From Burkholderiales bacterium (GTDB lineage Bacteria > Pseudomonadota > Gammaproteobacteria > Burkholderiales > Burkholderiaceae_D), in assembly GCA_947451925.1 (NCBI GenBank), contig CANGAW010000017.1:1-47390 (forward strand): 47,390 nucleotides of DNA, read 5' to 3'. Both the position numbers and the translations under genes were made by a program. The notes under the pieces were generated by a model. The model was not told where the DNA came from. It did not search any database and worked only from the letters and a program-made list of their open reading frames with translations. Position 1 is the first letter of the stretch, and every line of letters begins with the position of its first letter. Below, piece after piece: positions 1 to 7,348 of the stretch.

Positions 1-662
1 ACCTTGGTAGTGGAAAGCATATTTAAAAATTCTTTTTGGAAGGCATTGCTGGCGATTTCCTGCTCATTCACATTCATCGTTTTAGGCTGAGGAAAATCTC
101 TCAACTCTGCAAACAATGCCTTTCTTGAAATGGAAAAATAATTTTCCAACTGTACTTGGCTGAAAACTCCATAAACTTTTGCTTCCAATTTGGAATTTTC
201 AAGAGCTGTCATGCTGCCACCATTCACAAGATAATTTTTGCATTGATCGTAGGTCAGCCCATCAAGAAATAATCTTGTAAAGCTTATAAAAACTCTTTGA
301 TCTTTGGGCTCCAATCTGCTCATGCCTTTAATTGTTAAATTAAAGACCAATTCGGAACCAAATTTCCTTCCTGCCGCAAAATTTTCTTGCAAAGATTTTG
401 AATTATTTTCCAGCATCCTTGCATTGATCATTTCATCCACAATCCGAATAATCAATTCATCAGATTTATAAATTTCAATAAAATGATTTTTGATTACCTG
501 TTTAGCTGGGCCAGTGAGACCATAGGCATTGACAGATCTTTCAATAAATTCCGGAGTACGGACTATTTTTTTCAAGCTTTCAAGAACATAGTCCCGAGAT
601 ACTTCTTCTGCAAAAGTAACAGTTGAAAAAAACAATAAAATCAGCGTAACAAGTTTTTTCAT
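1..662 (-). CDS. Exported protein of unknown family (partial, runs off the left edge)
   Basis: Reading leftward from the ATG at 662 the frame stays open to the window edge, giving about 220 residues without the C-terminus. The first 18 residues (MKKLVTLILLFFSTVTFA, then EEV) form a classic Sec signal peptide with an AxA-like cleavage site, so the product is probably periplasmic. The mature part looks alpha-helical and charged, and I recognise no domain. The gene is divergent from the BKACE gene across about 230 nt. It lies outside the tRNA-Leu island to the right, so it belongs to the chromosomal flank. Function unknown. Confidence 0.75.
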   Translation of the reverse strand, partial: MKKLVTLILLFFSTVTFAEEVSRDYVLESLKKIVRTPEFIERSVNAYGLTGPAKQVIKNHFIEIYKSDELIIRIVDEMINARMLENNSKSLQENFAAGRKFGSELVFNLTIKGMSRLEPKDQRVFISFTRLFLDGLTYDQCKNYLVNGGSMTALENSKLEAKVYGVFSQVQLENYFSISRKALFAELRDFPQPKTMNVNEQEIASNAFQKEFLNMLSTTK

Positions 663-893
663 TTTATATTTTTACGTTTTCTATCTGCGTGGACAAATAC
701 ATAACTATAAACATGGAATTTATAATTATAAAAACCACAAGTCAACGAAATCGTCACCCTATTCTCACATTCTTTTTCATGCTTATAAAAAAGCCTGCAT
801 TAAATTTTTCCAAACATTAAGCCGTGATGCACAGACAAAATGTGATCTATTCGCTTGCCTCGCAAGACTAATTAACAATCTCAGGAAAATATC

Positions 894-1820
894 ATGGCTC
901 GCAAAGTGATTATCAGCTGCGCCGTCACTGGCGCCATTCATACCCCCAGCATGTCGCCCTACCTTCCCATCACGGGAGAGGAAATTGCCAAGGCAGCCTT
1001 GGACGCCGCAAAAGCAGGCGCAGCAATTGTTCATTTGCATGCTCGTGAAATTCACAATGGCAAACCATCGCAAAACCCTGAACTTTTCAACACTTTTTTG
1101 CCCGAAATTAAGGAAAAAAGTGATGTGGTCATCAACATCACAACCGGCGGGGCGCCCACGATGCTGGTCGAAGAGCGGCTGCGCCCAGCCCATCAATTCA
1201 AGCCCGAAGTTGCTTCGCTTAATATGGGCTCGATGAATTTTGGCTTGTTCGGCATGCTCTCACGTTATAAAGAATTTAAATACGACTGGGAAGAACCCTA
1301 CCTGGCCGGCAGTGACGACCGCGTGTTCAGAAACACGTTCAAGGACATTGCCTACATCCTTGAATCTTGCAACGATCATGGCACCCGCTTCGAAATTGAG
1401 TGTTATGACATTGGGCATTTATATACGGCGGCACATTTTATTGAACGTGGGCTGATCAAGCCGCCGTTTCTGATTCAATCCGTGTTTGGCCTGCTTGGTG
1501 GAATCGGCTCCCATCCTGAAGATGTGGCGCACATGAAGCGCACTGCAGACCGCCTGTTTGGCAATGACTACATTTGGTCTGTACTTGGCGCAGGCCGCAA
1601 TCAAATGCCAATTGGCACGCAGGCATTATCCCTGGGTGGCAATGTGCGTGTTGGTCTGGAAGATTCCTTATGGGACGGACCTGGCCAGCTTGCAAAAACC
1701 AATGCTGAGCAAGTGCAGCGCATTCGCAAAGTCATCGAAGGCCTCTCTCTTGAGGTGGCAACACCTGACGAAGCCCGCAGTATGCTGAAACTCAAGGGAC
1801 GCCACAATGTCAATTTCTGA
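894..1820 (+). CDS. BKACE family beta-keto acid cleavage enzyme (DUF849, Kce-like)
   Basis: 308 residues, the usual length for the 3-keto-5-aminohexanoate cleavage enzyme / BKACE family. These zinc-dependent TIM-barrel enzymes condense a beta-keto acid with acetyl-CoA to give acetoacetate and a new acyl-CoA. Visible family features are the start MARKVIISCAVTGAIHTPSM, the zinc-ligand pair HLHAR (about residues 46-50), the stretch NITTGGAPTMLVEERL (about 81-96) and the C-terminal GNVRVGLEDSLW carrying the conserved Glu. ATG follows a plausible purine-rich site (ctcaggaaaat). No catabolic operon partner (CoA-transferase, dehydrogenase) is adjacent, so the substrate cannot be predicted. Family confident, substrate unknown. 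Confidence 0.9.
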   Translation: MARKVIISCAVTGAIHTPSMSPYLPITGEEIAKAALDAAKAGAAIVHLHAREIHNGKPSQNPELFNTFLPEIKEKSDVVINITTGGAPTMLVEERLRPAHQFKPEVASLNMGSMNFGLFGMLSRYKEFKYDWEEPYLAGSDDRVFRNTFKDIAYILESCNDHGTRFEIECYDIGHLYTAAHFIERGLIKPPFLIQSVFGLLGGIGSHPEDVAHMKRTADRLFGNDYIWSVLGAGRNQMPIGTQALSLGGNVRVGLEDSLWDGPGQLAKTNAEQVQRIRKVIEGLSLEVATPDEARSMLKLKGRHNVNF

Positions 1821-2033
1821 CCACGCCCATGACTGAAAAACACTTATAAATTCGCTATTAAACTTTGTTGACGCAATTTTTAACTCTTCGCAATTACATG
1901 ACTGACACCTGCACTCAGTGCTGAAAATATATTTCCCGAAATCCCTGCCAAAAATCGAAACGAATTTCCGCAAAAAGTGCGTTACGGTTTACGATAAGAC
2001 CGTATTAAATAATTGAAATATGGCGAGAACAGT

Positions 2034-2666
2034 ATGGAAGAATGGCGCATCGATATTGACCCAGTCTTGCTTGAAGCTTATGAAATGGCCATGGCAGAGA
2101 TTCGCGGTGAAGACTTAGCTTTGGCTAAAGCACGTATCCAGAAAAAAATGGAAATACTGCGCGAAGCACAGCAGAAAAAAGTAAGTCCGGACATGCAGTT
2201 CGGCATGGATACGGCCCGCTTTGAGAATTTGCATTGGGATGCTGATTCAGAAGACGACGATGCGGACTTTAAAAGCACCGATTTATCAGGTACCGAAAGA
2301 TTGTTTTTCAAACTATGGTCAAACAAACAGCTTAACGTCCGTAATTTTGAAAAAGGCGACACGATCGCCACACGTTCTCAATTGCCTGAATTTGGATACG
2401 TGATCATTGCAGGATCGGTGACAGGATCGACGGACAAATCAAGTTATACATTTGGCCCGGGTAGCGTATTTTGTCTGGCCGAGGGCCTCGCTAATCAAGC
2501 CTGTTCCCTCGACATCGTCGCCAACAACCATGTTGTGATGCAATGCATTCCCATCAAAGATGCGTTGACTGAAGCAAAAACACTGAATCAGGGATTAAAA
2601 GGTGTCTGTCGCTTTACTGTGATGCGCATTTTGAACCTCAAGCAGCCACCCAAGGAATTGATATGA
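2034..2666 (+). CDS. Cyclic-nucleotide-binding-like (cNMP fold) protein with N-terminal helical region
   Basis: About 210 residues. The frame opens at a TTG at 2013, but the ATG at 2034 has a better site (ggcgag 7-8 nt upstream). Residues 1-60 are charged and helical (MEEWRIDIDPVLLEAYEMAM onward). From about residue 85 a cNMP-type beta-roll is visible: FEKGDTIATRSQLPEFGYVI, then GSVTG, then FGPGSVFCLAEGLA. The phosphate-binding cassette Arg of true cAMP receptors is not obvious, so ligand binding is doubtful. There is no C-terminal HTH, so it is not a CRP-type regulator. It overlaps the next gene by 4 nt (ATGA), which indicates translational coupling of two cNMP-fold proteins. Confidence 0.75.
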   Translation: MEEWRIDIDPVLLEAYEMAMAEIRGEDLALAKARIQKKMEILREAQQKKVSPDMQFGMDTARFENLHWDADSEDDDADFKSTDLSGTERLFFKLWSNKQLNVRNFEKGDTIATRSQLPEFGYVIIAGSVTGSTDKSSYTFGPGSVFCLAEGLANQACSLDIVANNHVVMQCIPIKDALTEAKTLNQGLKGVCRFTVMRILNLKQPPKELI

Positions 2667-3016
2667 GTGATTTAGTTTCAGGTAATTATGAAGATGGGGA
2701 AATTTTATTTGAAAATAATGATCCTGCAGATTGTTTTTACATGATCGAATCAGGTCAGATCAGTATTTATGATCCCAAGCGCAAGCCGGAAATTGCCCTC
2801 TTGTCTGCCGGTGACTGTTTTGGCGAGCAGGCTTTGCTTAAAGGGGGTGTCAGAGCCGCAACTGCAAAAGCAGTAGGTAAAACTGTATGCATTAAATTAA
2901 GCGTAAAAAATGCACGTCGGCTCATGGCAGAAAGCACAGGCATCGCAGCACCTATGCTGGAGGCTTTGTTTTTACAGCTATCACTGCATAACACGATGGA
3001 AACAACGACTAGCTGA
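2663..3016 (+). CDS. Single-domain cyclic nucleotide-binding (cNMP) protein
   Basis: 117 residues, essentially one cNMP beta-roll: YEDGEILFENNDPADCFYMI, GQISIYD, then LSAGDCFGEQALLKGGVRAA. The FGEQALL...VRAATA stretch matches the phosphate-binding cassette pattern (FGE-x-A-L-x(n)-R-x-A-T-A) and keeps the Arg that contacts the cyclic phosphate in CRP and PKA families. No DNA-binding or kinase domain is present. It overlaps the upstream cNMP-fold gene by 4 nt. A cAMP or c-di-GMP sensor subunit working with the upstream protein is possible, but that is inference. Confidence 0.8.
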   Translation: MSDLVSGNYEDGEILFENNDPADCFYMIESGQISIYDPKRKPEIALLSAGDCFGEQALLKGGVRAATAKAVGKTVCIKLSVKNARRLMAESTGIAAPMLEALFLQLSLHNTMETTTS

Positions 3017-3120
3017 AATGTCTTAGTTTCTTCTCACTACCCATGAGCTTTTGATCGAACAACGAACGCTCAAAAAAACGCTTTTCAAAGCGTCAATCAC
3101 TTGAAAAAGCGAATAGATAA

Positions 3121-3181
3121 TGGTGCCTGAGACCGGAATCGAACCGGTACGCCCCCTCTCGGGTAAGCGGCGGATTTTAAG
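3121..3181 (-). repeat. Partial tRNA-Leu(UAA) 3'-half duplicate: distal attachment site of the island
   Basis: 61 nt nearly identical to the 3' half of the intact tRNA-Leu at 11901-11961, in the same orientation. The first 33 nt (CCA end, acceptor strand, T-arm) and the last about 18 nt (anticodon stem and loop, gcggcggattttaag) are identical. A few differences lie in the variable arm. Identity stops just past the anticodon loop, the usual place for tyrosine-integrase crossover in tRNA genes. It marks the left border of the island at 3182-11900. Confidence 0.9.
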
Positions 3182-3607
3182 AATAACGCGCCCATTTTAG
3201 ATACTAGTACTGACAATGGTTATACGGTCATCGTATTTTACTGATCAATGTTTTGATCAACGAGCTTGTTTGATAAAAAAGAGCAGAAATCCAAGACCAG
3301 ATTTAACCGAATCCAGTTTATCAAGCCGCAATAAGCAGGATAATTTACTTGTCGCGTGCAGCGACAAAATGCACTCCCCCAACCATTCCAATCAAATTAA
3401 TTCTTGGCCGCAAAATCCAGTCTGATTCAAGCCACTCGTAACTTTATTTTTATAGCTAAACATTCGCAAATCTAAGTCCACTCATCTCAGTAGCTTTTTT
3501 TAATTTCATGCAAAAAAGCAACTGATTTTGAAGGCAGTGTGCTAGTGTTTAGGAATGAAATATAGAAACATATTTTGTTGCTAAAACTGCATGAATTAAG
3601 GTGATAA
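3182..3607. other. Non-coding left end of the island
   Basis: About 425 nt with no convincing gene. An ORF at 3216-3425 has no site or recognisable composition. The segment holds TTTTGATCAACGA at 3251-3263, an exact copy of a motif near the integrase end (11809-11821), and a related CTGATCAATG just before it. These could be recombinase arm sites. A promoter for the gene at 3608 is expected in the AT-rich stretch 3540-3600 but I cannot define it. Confidence 0.5.
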
Positions 3608-3838
3608 ATGAAAAATGTCTTGAAATTGATTTTGCCGATCATCTTTACTGCAATTACTGCTGCCTCTTATGCAGAAACACAGCCTGATGCAAAGCAAAAT
3701 GTAGATGTAGTTAAGAAGTCATCTACAGGAATCTGCCACGCACCGAATACGACCTACTATGTTCAGACAAAAAATTTCACGCCATTTAAAACGCTTGATG
3801 AATGCTTGAAGTCTGGCGGAAGAATGCCGAAACGGTAG
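3608..3838 (+). CDS. Small secreted protein with a Cys/GGR C-terminal motif
   Basis: 76 residues. ATG follows aaggtgata, a good ribosome site. Residues 1-22 (MKNVLKLILPIIFTAITAAS, then YA) are a signal peptide. The mature part carries a compact motif, GICHAPNTTYYVQTKNFTPF then LDECLKSGGRMPKR. I recall this ICH...YY...F.pf..l..CL.SGGR.P pattern from small exported proteins and from tails of secreted HNH-type proteins in proteobacteria, but I cannot name a function. The two Cys could form a disulphide. It is followed by the secreted Sel1 protein 46 nt downstream on the same strand. Confidence 0.7.
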   Translation: MKNVLKLILPIIFTAITAASYAETQPDAKQNVDVVKKSSTGICHAPNTTYYVQTKNFTPFKTLDECLKSGGRMPKR

Positions 3839-3884
3839 AACACTGCTGCGATTTGTAGTCTGATTAATGATTATTGAGGTTGTA

Positions 3885-5009
3885 ATGAGTAAATTACTTA
3901 CAAGTCTTTTGCTGGTGTGTTGCTGCACATCCTGGGCTGGCGACTTTGAAGATGGCTTTGCAGCGTATCAAAAGCACGATTTTTCAGAGGCGATGAGACT
4001 ATATAAGTTGGCTGCTGCTCAAGGAAACTCAAGCGCACAGTTTAATCTCGGAGAAATTTATAGGTTGGGTCTTGGTGGGCAAGAAGACTATGCTGAAGCT
4101 GCTCGTTGGTACAAACTAGCAGCGGCGCGAGGCAACGATAAAGCACAAGTCATACTAGGCATCATGCATCGCTTGGGAAAGGGCGTCAACCAAGACAATG
4201 CTGAATCTATAAAGTTATACAAATTAGCTGCATTGCAAGGTAATGTTGCTGCTCAGGTCATCCTTGGCGAGATGTACAACAACGGCCAAGGTATTACGCA
4301 AGATTATAAAGAAGCAATAGGCTGGTACAAATCGGCAGCTGAACAAGGTAACCCAGCAGCACAGAACAATCTCGCATTAATGTACTACAACGGCCAAGGT
4401 GTTGCGCAAGATTATAAAGAGGCAATACGCTGGTACAAATCAGCAGCTGAGCAAGGTAACCCAGCAGCACAAAACAATCTCGCATTAATGTACTACAACG
4501 GCCAAGGTATTACGCAAGATTATAAAGAGGCAATAAAGTGGTTTAAATTAGCTGCAGGCCAAGGTTATTCAACTGCACAATATATGTTTGCATTTATGAA
4601 TTACGATGGAAAAGGCATTCAACAAGATTATAAAGAAGCATTTAAATGGTTTAAATTTTCCGCATCCCAAGGTTATTCAGCAGCGCAATATATGTTTGCG
4701 TCAATGTACTATAACGGGCAAGGTATTACGCAAGATTACGCAGAAGCAGTTAAATGGTTCAAATTGGCGGCTGAGCAAGGAAATGCGAACGCACAATGGA
4801 AGTTCGGAGGTATGTATCTCTTTGGAACAGGTGTTTTGCAAGATTATACTCGCGCTCACATGTGGCTTAACTTAGCTGCCGCAAATGGTAATAATAATGC
4901 AGTTGAAGCTCGTAACACAGTAGCAGAGCGAATGACAACACAACAGATTGAGTTAGCACAAAAAATGGCTCGTGATTGCCAATCGCGTAATTATAAAAAT
5001 TGTGATTAA
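3885..5009 (+). CDS. Secreted Sel1-like repeat protein
   Basis: 374 residues from the ATG at 3885, preferred over 3867 because gaggttgta sits just upstream. Signal peptide MSKLLTSLLLVCCCTSWA. Then eight full 36-residue Sel1 (TPR-like) repeats and one partial, each of the form Y-x-E-A-x-x-W-[YF]-K-x-A-A-x-Q-G-[NY], and a short Cys-containing tail (CQSRNYKNC). Sel1 proteins are alpha-solenoid scaffolds for protein-protein contacts, often periplasmic. Repeats 4 and 5 (from 4305 and 4413) are almost identical at DNA level, pointing to recent tandem duplication. AT-rich relative to the core genome and inside the tRNA-Leu island. Confidence 0.9.
   Translation: MSKLLTSLLLVCCCTSWAGDFEDGFAAYQKHDFSEAMRLYKLAAAQGNSSAQFNLGEIYRLGLGGQEDYAEAARWYKLAAARGNDKAQVILGIMHRLGKGVNQDNAESIKLYKLAALQGNVAAQVILGEMYNNGQGITQDYKEAIGWYKSAAEQGNPAAQNNLALMYYNGQGVAQDYKEAIRWYKSAAEQGNPAAQNNLALMYYNGQGITQDYKEAIKWFKLAAGQGYSTAQYMFAFMNYDGKGIQQDYKEAFKWFKFSASQGYSAAQYMFASMYYNGQGITQDYAEAVKWFKLAAEQGNANAQWKFGGMYLFGTGVLQDYTRAHMWLNLAAANGNNNAVEARNTVAERMTTQQIELAQKMARDCQSRNYKNCD
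4305..4520 (+). repeat. Two near-identical 108-bp tandem repeats inside the Sel1 gene
   Basis: Units 4305-4412 and 4413-4520 differ at only a handful of positions and encode almost the same 36 residues (YKEAI[GR]WYKSAAEQGNPA onward). The neighbouring Sel1 units are much more diverged in DNA, so this pair is a recent duplication and a likely site of copy-number change. Confidence 0.85.
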
Positions 5010-5215
5010 ATTAATTAAGCCTACAAAAAACTCACATTGTAGAATGTTGATTTGCAGGTATGAATTTTTATATATAGGTAAATAAAATTTTTAAACGATT
5101 TATATCTTATGTAATATTTACTTTAATCTATTTCAAAGTAAATGATTATATTTACACAAGAAATCTGTATAAAGAGCTATACCATCCAGAAGCGGATAGT
5201 ATCTCAATACCTATT

Positions 5216-5518
5216 ATGAATTCTCTTTTAATTACAGTTGTTATCTTTATTCTTATTTTTCCAGTGGTTATCTTTGGATCAAAGCGAATAAAAAATTGGA
5301 TTTCTTCGCGTGCTAAATGTAGTTTAATACCTATCTATACAATTCTGGCGTTGTCATATTTTATTGGATGTTTTTTGATTTTGGGTTTGTTTCTAGGAAC
5401 ATTAAACAAAAATCATTGGGAAATTTCAATCGCGGCATCACCATTTATTGTATATATAATTTATTTATTATTGAAAGATGTGCGCTGGATACTAATCAAT
5501 CATAAAAAACCAATATAA
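5216..5518 (+). CDS. Small membrane protein of unknown function
   Basis: 100 residues from ATG 5216 with three hydrophobic segments: about residues 3-22 (LLITVVIFILIFPVVIFG), 38-62 (LIPIYTILALSYFIGCFLIL) and 72-88 (ISIAASPFIVYIIYLLL). No motif is recognised. The same frame is open upstream to about 5078 and encodes a further hydrophobic, protein-like stretch (FKRFISYVIFTLIYFK), but without ATG, GTG or TTG. The true start is therefore uncertain (a CTG at 5165 or ATT at 5087 is conceivable). Strongly AT-rich. Probably a genuine gene because of its membrane-protein pattern, but the role is unknown. Confidence 0.5.
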   Translation: MNSLLITVVIFILIFPVVIFGSKRIKNWISSRAKCSLIPIYTILALSYFIGCFLILGLFLGTLNKNHWEISIAASPFIVYIIYLLLKDVRWILINHKKPI

Positions 5519-5752
5519 AGAAATTGAATGGTTAATTATTTAAATGAAGAATAATTCAAATGTTCTGATTCCGCTGCCTGATCTTAGACCATTTCTGCTT
5601 ATTTCTGTACTCACGATTAACACGCTTTTGCTGAACATCAAATTCATCATGAGCAGCACGCAAGTCATCAACCGTAGGCTTTACGCGCAGTGCATCGCGC
5701 TTGAATTTTTTGAGCAATTGTTGCTGATCAATATCGTGCTTGAAGGTAGTGG

Positions 5753-6064
5753 GTCTTTGGAAACGCAAGCCGCCGATACGATAAAACGCTGCTGATCATT
5801 CCCGTCATTGAAGGGCAGTATCAAGACGGCAGATTGCATTTTCATTGTGCGATTGGAGTTCCAACAGATCGTCTTGAAGGAATTGAACAAAAGATATTAC
5901 ATGCCTGGCGAGCTACACCACTCGCTGGATACATGAATCAAGTCAACGCGTATGAGAACAGCGGTTGGCTTAGCTACATCAGCAGACAAGCTGTGTACCT
6001 AAACAGGGAAAGTATCGCTTGGGATCAAGTGAAAATTCCTAAAGATGTTCTCACTCACCGCTGA
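5753..6064 (+). pseudogene. Remnant of a HUH/Rep-like replication protein
   Basis: After an in-frame stop at 5747-5749 the frame encodes a coherent C-terminal piece: FGNASRRYDKTLLIIPVIEG, GRLHFHCAIGVPTDRLEGI, then W..TPLAGYMNQV and GWLSYISRQAVYL. The pattern FGN..RR.gK.L.viPv.Eg...LH[FY]H..I resembles rolling-circle Rep or inovirus Gp2-type proteins with an HxH (HUH) metal-binding motif. The matching N-terminal half is absent or scrambled upstream and no proper start codon precedes it. I infer a decayed replication or mobilisation gene of the island. Family assignment is from memory of the pattern only. Confidence 0.5.
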
Positions 6065-6280
6065 ACAAATGTTCCTTATGAGTTGGTGAAAAAGCTGCAG
6101 AAGCTTTAATAGCGAAGCTTTATCTAAAAATTCGTAAACAGTAGAGTTAAAATATAGGTTACGAAGATATCAAGAAACAATATATATTTAATATAAAACT
6201 ACCCACACAGAATCCTCTGGATATCCATATTTAAAAAAATTATAGCTCCATAGCAATTGGATATCTCAGAAAATTAAAAT

Positions 6281-6307
6281 AAAAAAAGAGACCAGTAAAG
6301 GTTTCTT
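6281..6307 (-). terminator. Putative intrinsic terminator of the lipoprotein gene
   Basis: On the minus strand AGAAACC - tttact - GGTCTCT is followed by seven T, about 50 nt after the lipoprotein stop at 6358. One stem mismatch; moderate strength. Confidence 0.5.
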
Positions 6308-6357
6308 CTATTAATATTTAAAATTACTTAAATTAAAAAATTTTTAATTTAGCTGGA

Positions 6358-7041
6358 TTAATAACTCGTACAATTTATGACATTGCCGTTCACATTGCAA
6401 TTTGTTGTACTTGGTCGGTTAATGTTATTTAAAAACATCGGCATTTGATAAATTTTATCTTGTTGGGTAGACCAGTTTTGTGATGCTATTGATGCATTTT
6501 TTCTACTTTGCATTTCAAAATTATGATCATTTCTTAGCGCATCATTAATTTCTTTTGAAGCCAATCTCCATTCCGCTTCTTGCTCTGAGCGAACTAATTC
6601 AATTGCCCTATTAAATTCACCTATGTTTATTTCATTAGATAAGAGTTTTGAGTAAATAAGGTCAGCTTTTCTATATGAATTAATTACAACAACAACATAT
6701 GCAGAATGAATTTTTGAAAGTCCTTCAATAGATACTGTTCTACATTTTGAAAGTTCATTTAAATATAAAATTATTTTTTCTTTTCCATCTGCGCTAAGTT
6801 TAGAATTTGATGAAAGCAATTCATACTTTTCACTAGTAGAAGATTGGGTTGCATCAAATAGTATGGTCTTATAAACCTCTTGTATAATTTGGTTGCTATT
6901 CATTACCTTTCTGCAAGCATTATATTTTGCCATCTCAGTTGCAAAATTCTCTTTAATATAATTGCTTTGTTGTTGAGCTTTTGTTGCGCACCCAGCAACT
7001 ATAATTAACATTAAAATAGCTAAATATATTCTTATCAGCAT
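6358..7041 (-). CDS. Predicted lipoprotein, unknown function
   Basis: 227 residues. N-terminus MLIRIYLAILMLIIVAGCAT has a lipobox (VAGC), so the mature protein would be lipidated at Cys18 and membrane anchored. The rest is helical and polar, with two Cys near residues 43 and 98, and ends in a Cys pair (TNCNVNGNVINCTSY). No recognised domain. Low GC, unlike the core genes, consistent with acquired cargo. It is transcribed opposite to the upstream island genes and ends at a probable terminator at 6281-6307. Confidence 0.75.
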   Translation of the reverse strand: MLIRIYLAILMLIIVAGCATKAQQQSNYIKENFATEMAKYNACRKVMNSNQIIQEVYKTILFDATQSSTSEKYELLSSNSKLSADGKEKIILYLNELSKCRTVSIEGLSKIHSAYVVVVINSYRKADLIYSKLLSNEINIGEFNRAIELVRSEQEAEWRLASKEINDALRNDHNFEMQSRKNASIASQNWSTQQDKIYQMPMFLNNINRPSTTNCNVNGNVINCTSY

Positions 7042-7348
7042 AAAAACCTCGTATTAAAAAATATTGCACTTCAATATTTTATTTAAAATTAATAATTTTC
7101 TGGTAGTTTTTAAAGTAAAGTTTTAAATTGTAAAAAATAAAACTTATTTTTTGGTCAAAATATTATAACTATGTAAGGATACATCCATTTCGCAATGTGC
7201 AGGAAGGTCTATTTTGATTACCAATGTCAAATTTGCAAAAACAAAGGGAATTGAGAATACCTGTGGTTCCCTTTAAAGCCGCATGAATGTGTGGGCCACA
7301 ATTGATTTTTTGACTGGAGAAAAACGGTTGTCCTTTCCAATCACAGGC
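7042..7348. other. Gene-free AT-rich segment before the IS630 copy
   Basis: About 307 nt. The part next to the lipoprotein gene should hold its promoter. A 19-codon frame at 7195-7254 with two CxxC-like cysteines ends in a stop and shows no ribosome site. Nothing else is supportable. Confidence 0.4.

Noticed and set aside
3216..3425. ORF at the left end of the island
   Set aside because: No ribosome site, no motif, and it overlaps the putative recombinase motif segment.
4305..4736. Regular repeats considered as a CRISPR array
   Set aside because: The 108-bp periodicity encodes 36-residue Sel1 repeats in an open frame; no spacers and no cas genes.
5544..5795. Plus ORF of 83 codons and the opposing minus ORF 5556-5768
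   Set aside because: Neither shows a recognisable domain. They overlap each other in the region where a decayed gene is expected; coding evidence is insufficient for either.
7195..7254. 19-codon frame with CxxC-like cysteines (MCRKVYFDYQCQICKNKGN)
   Set aside because: Too short, no ribosome site; could be a fragment of a zinc protein but nothing supports it.
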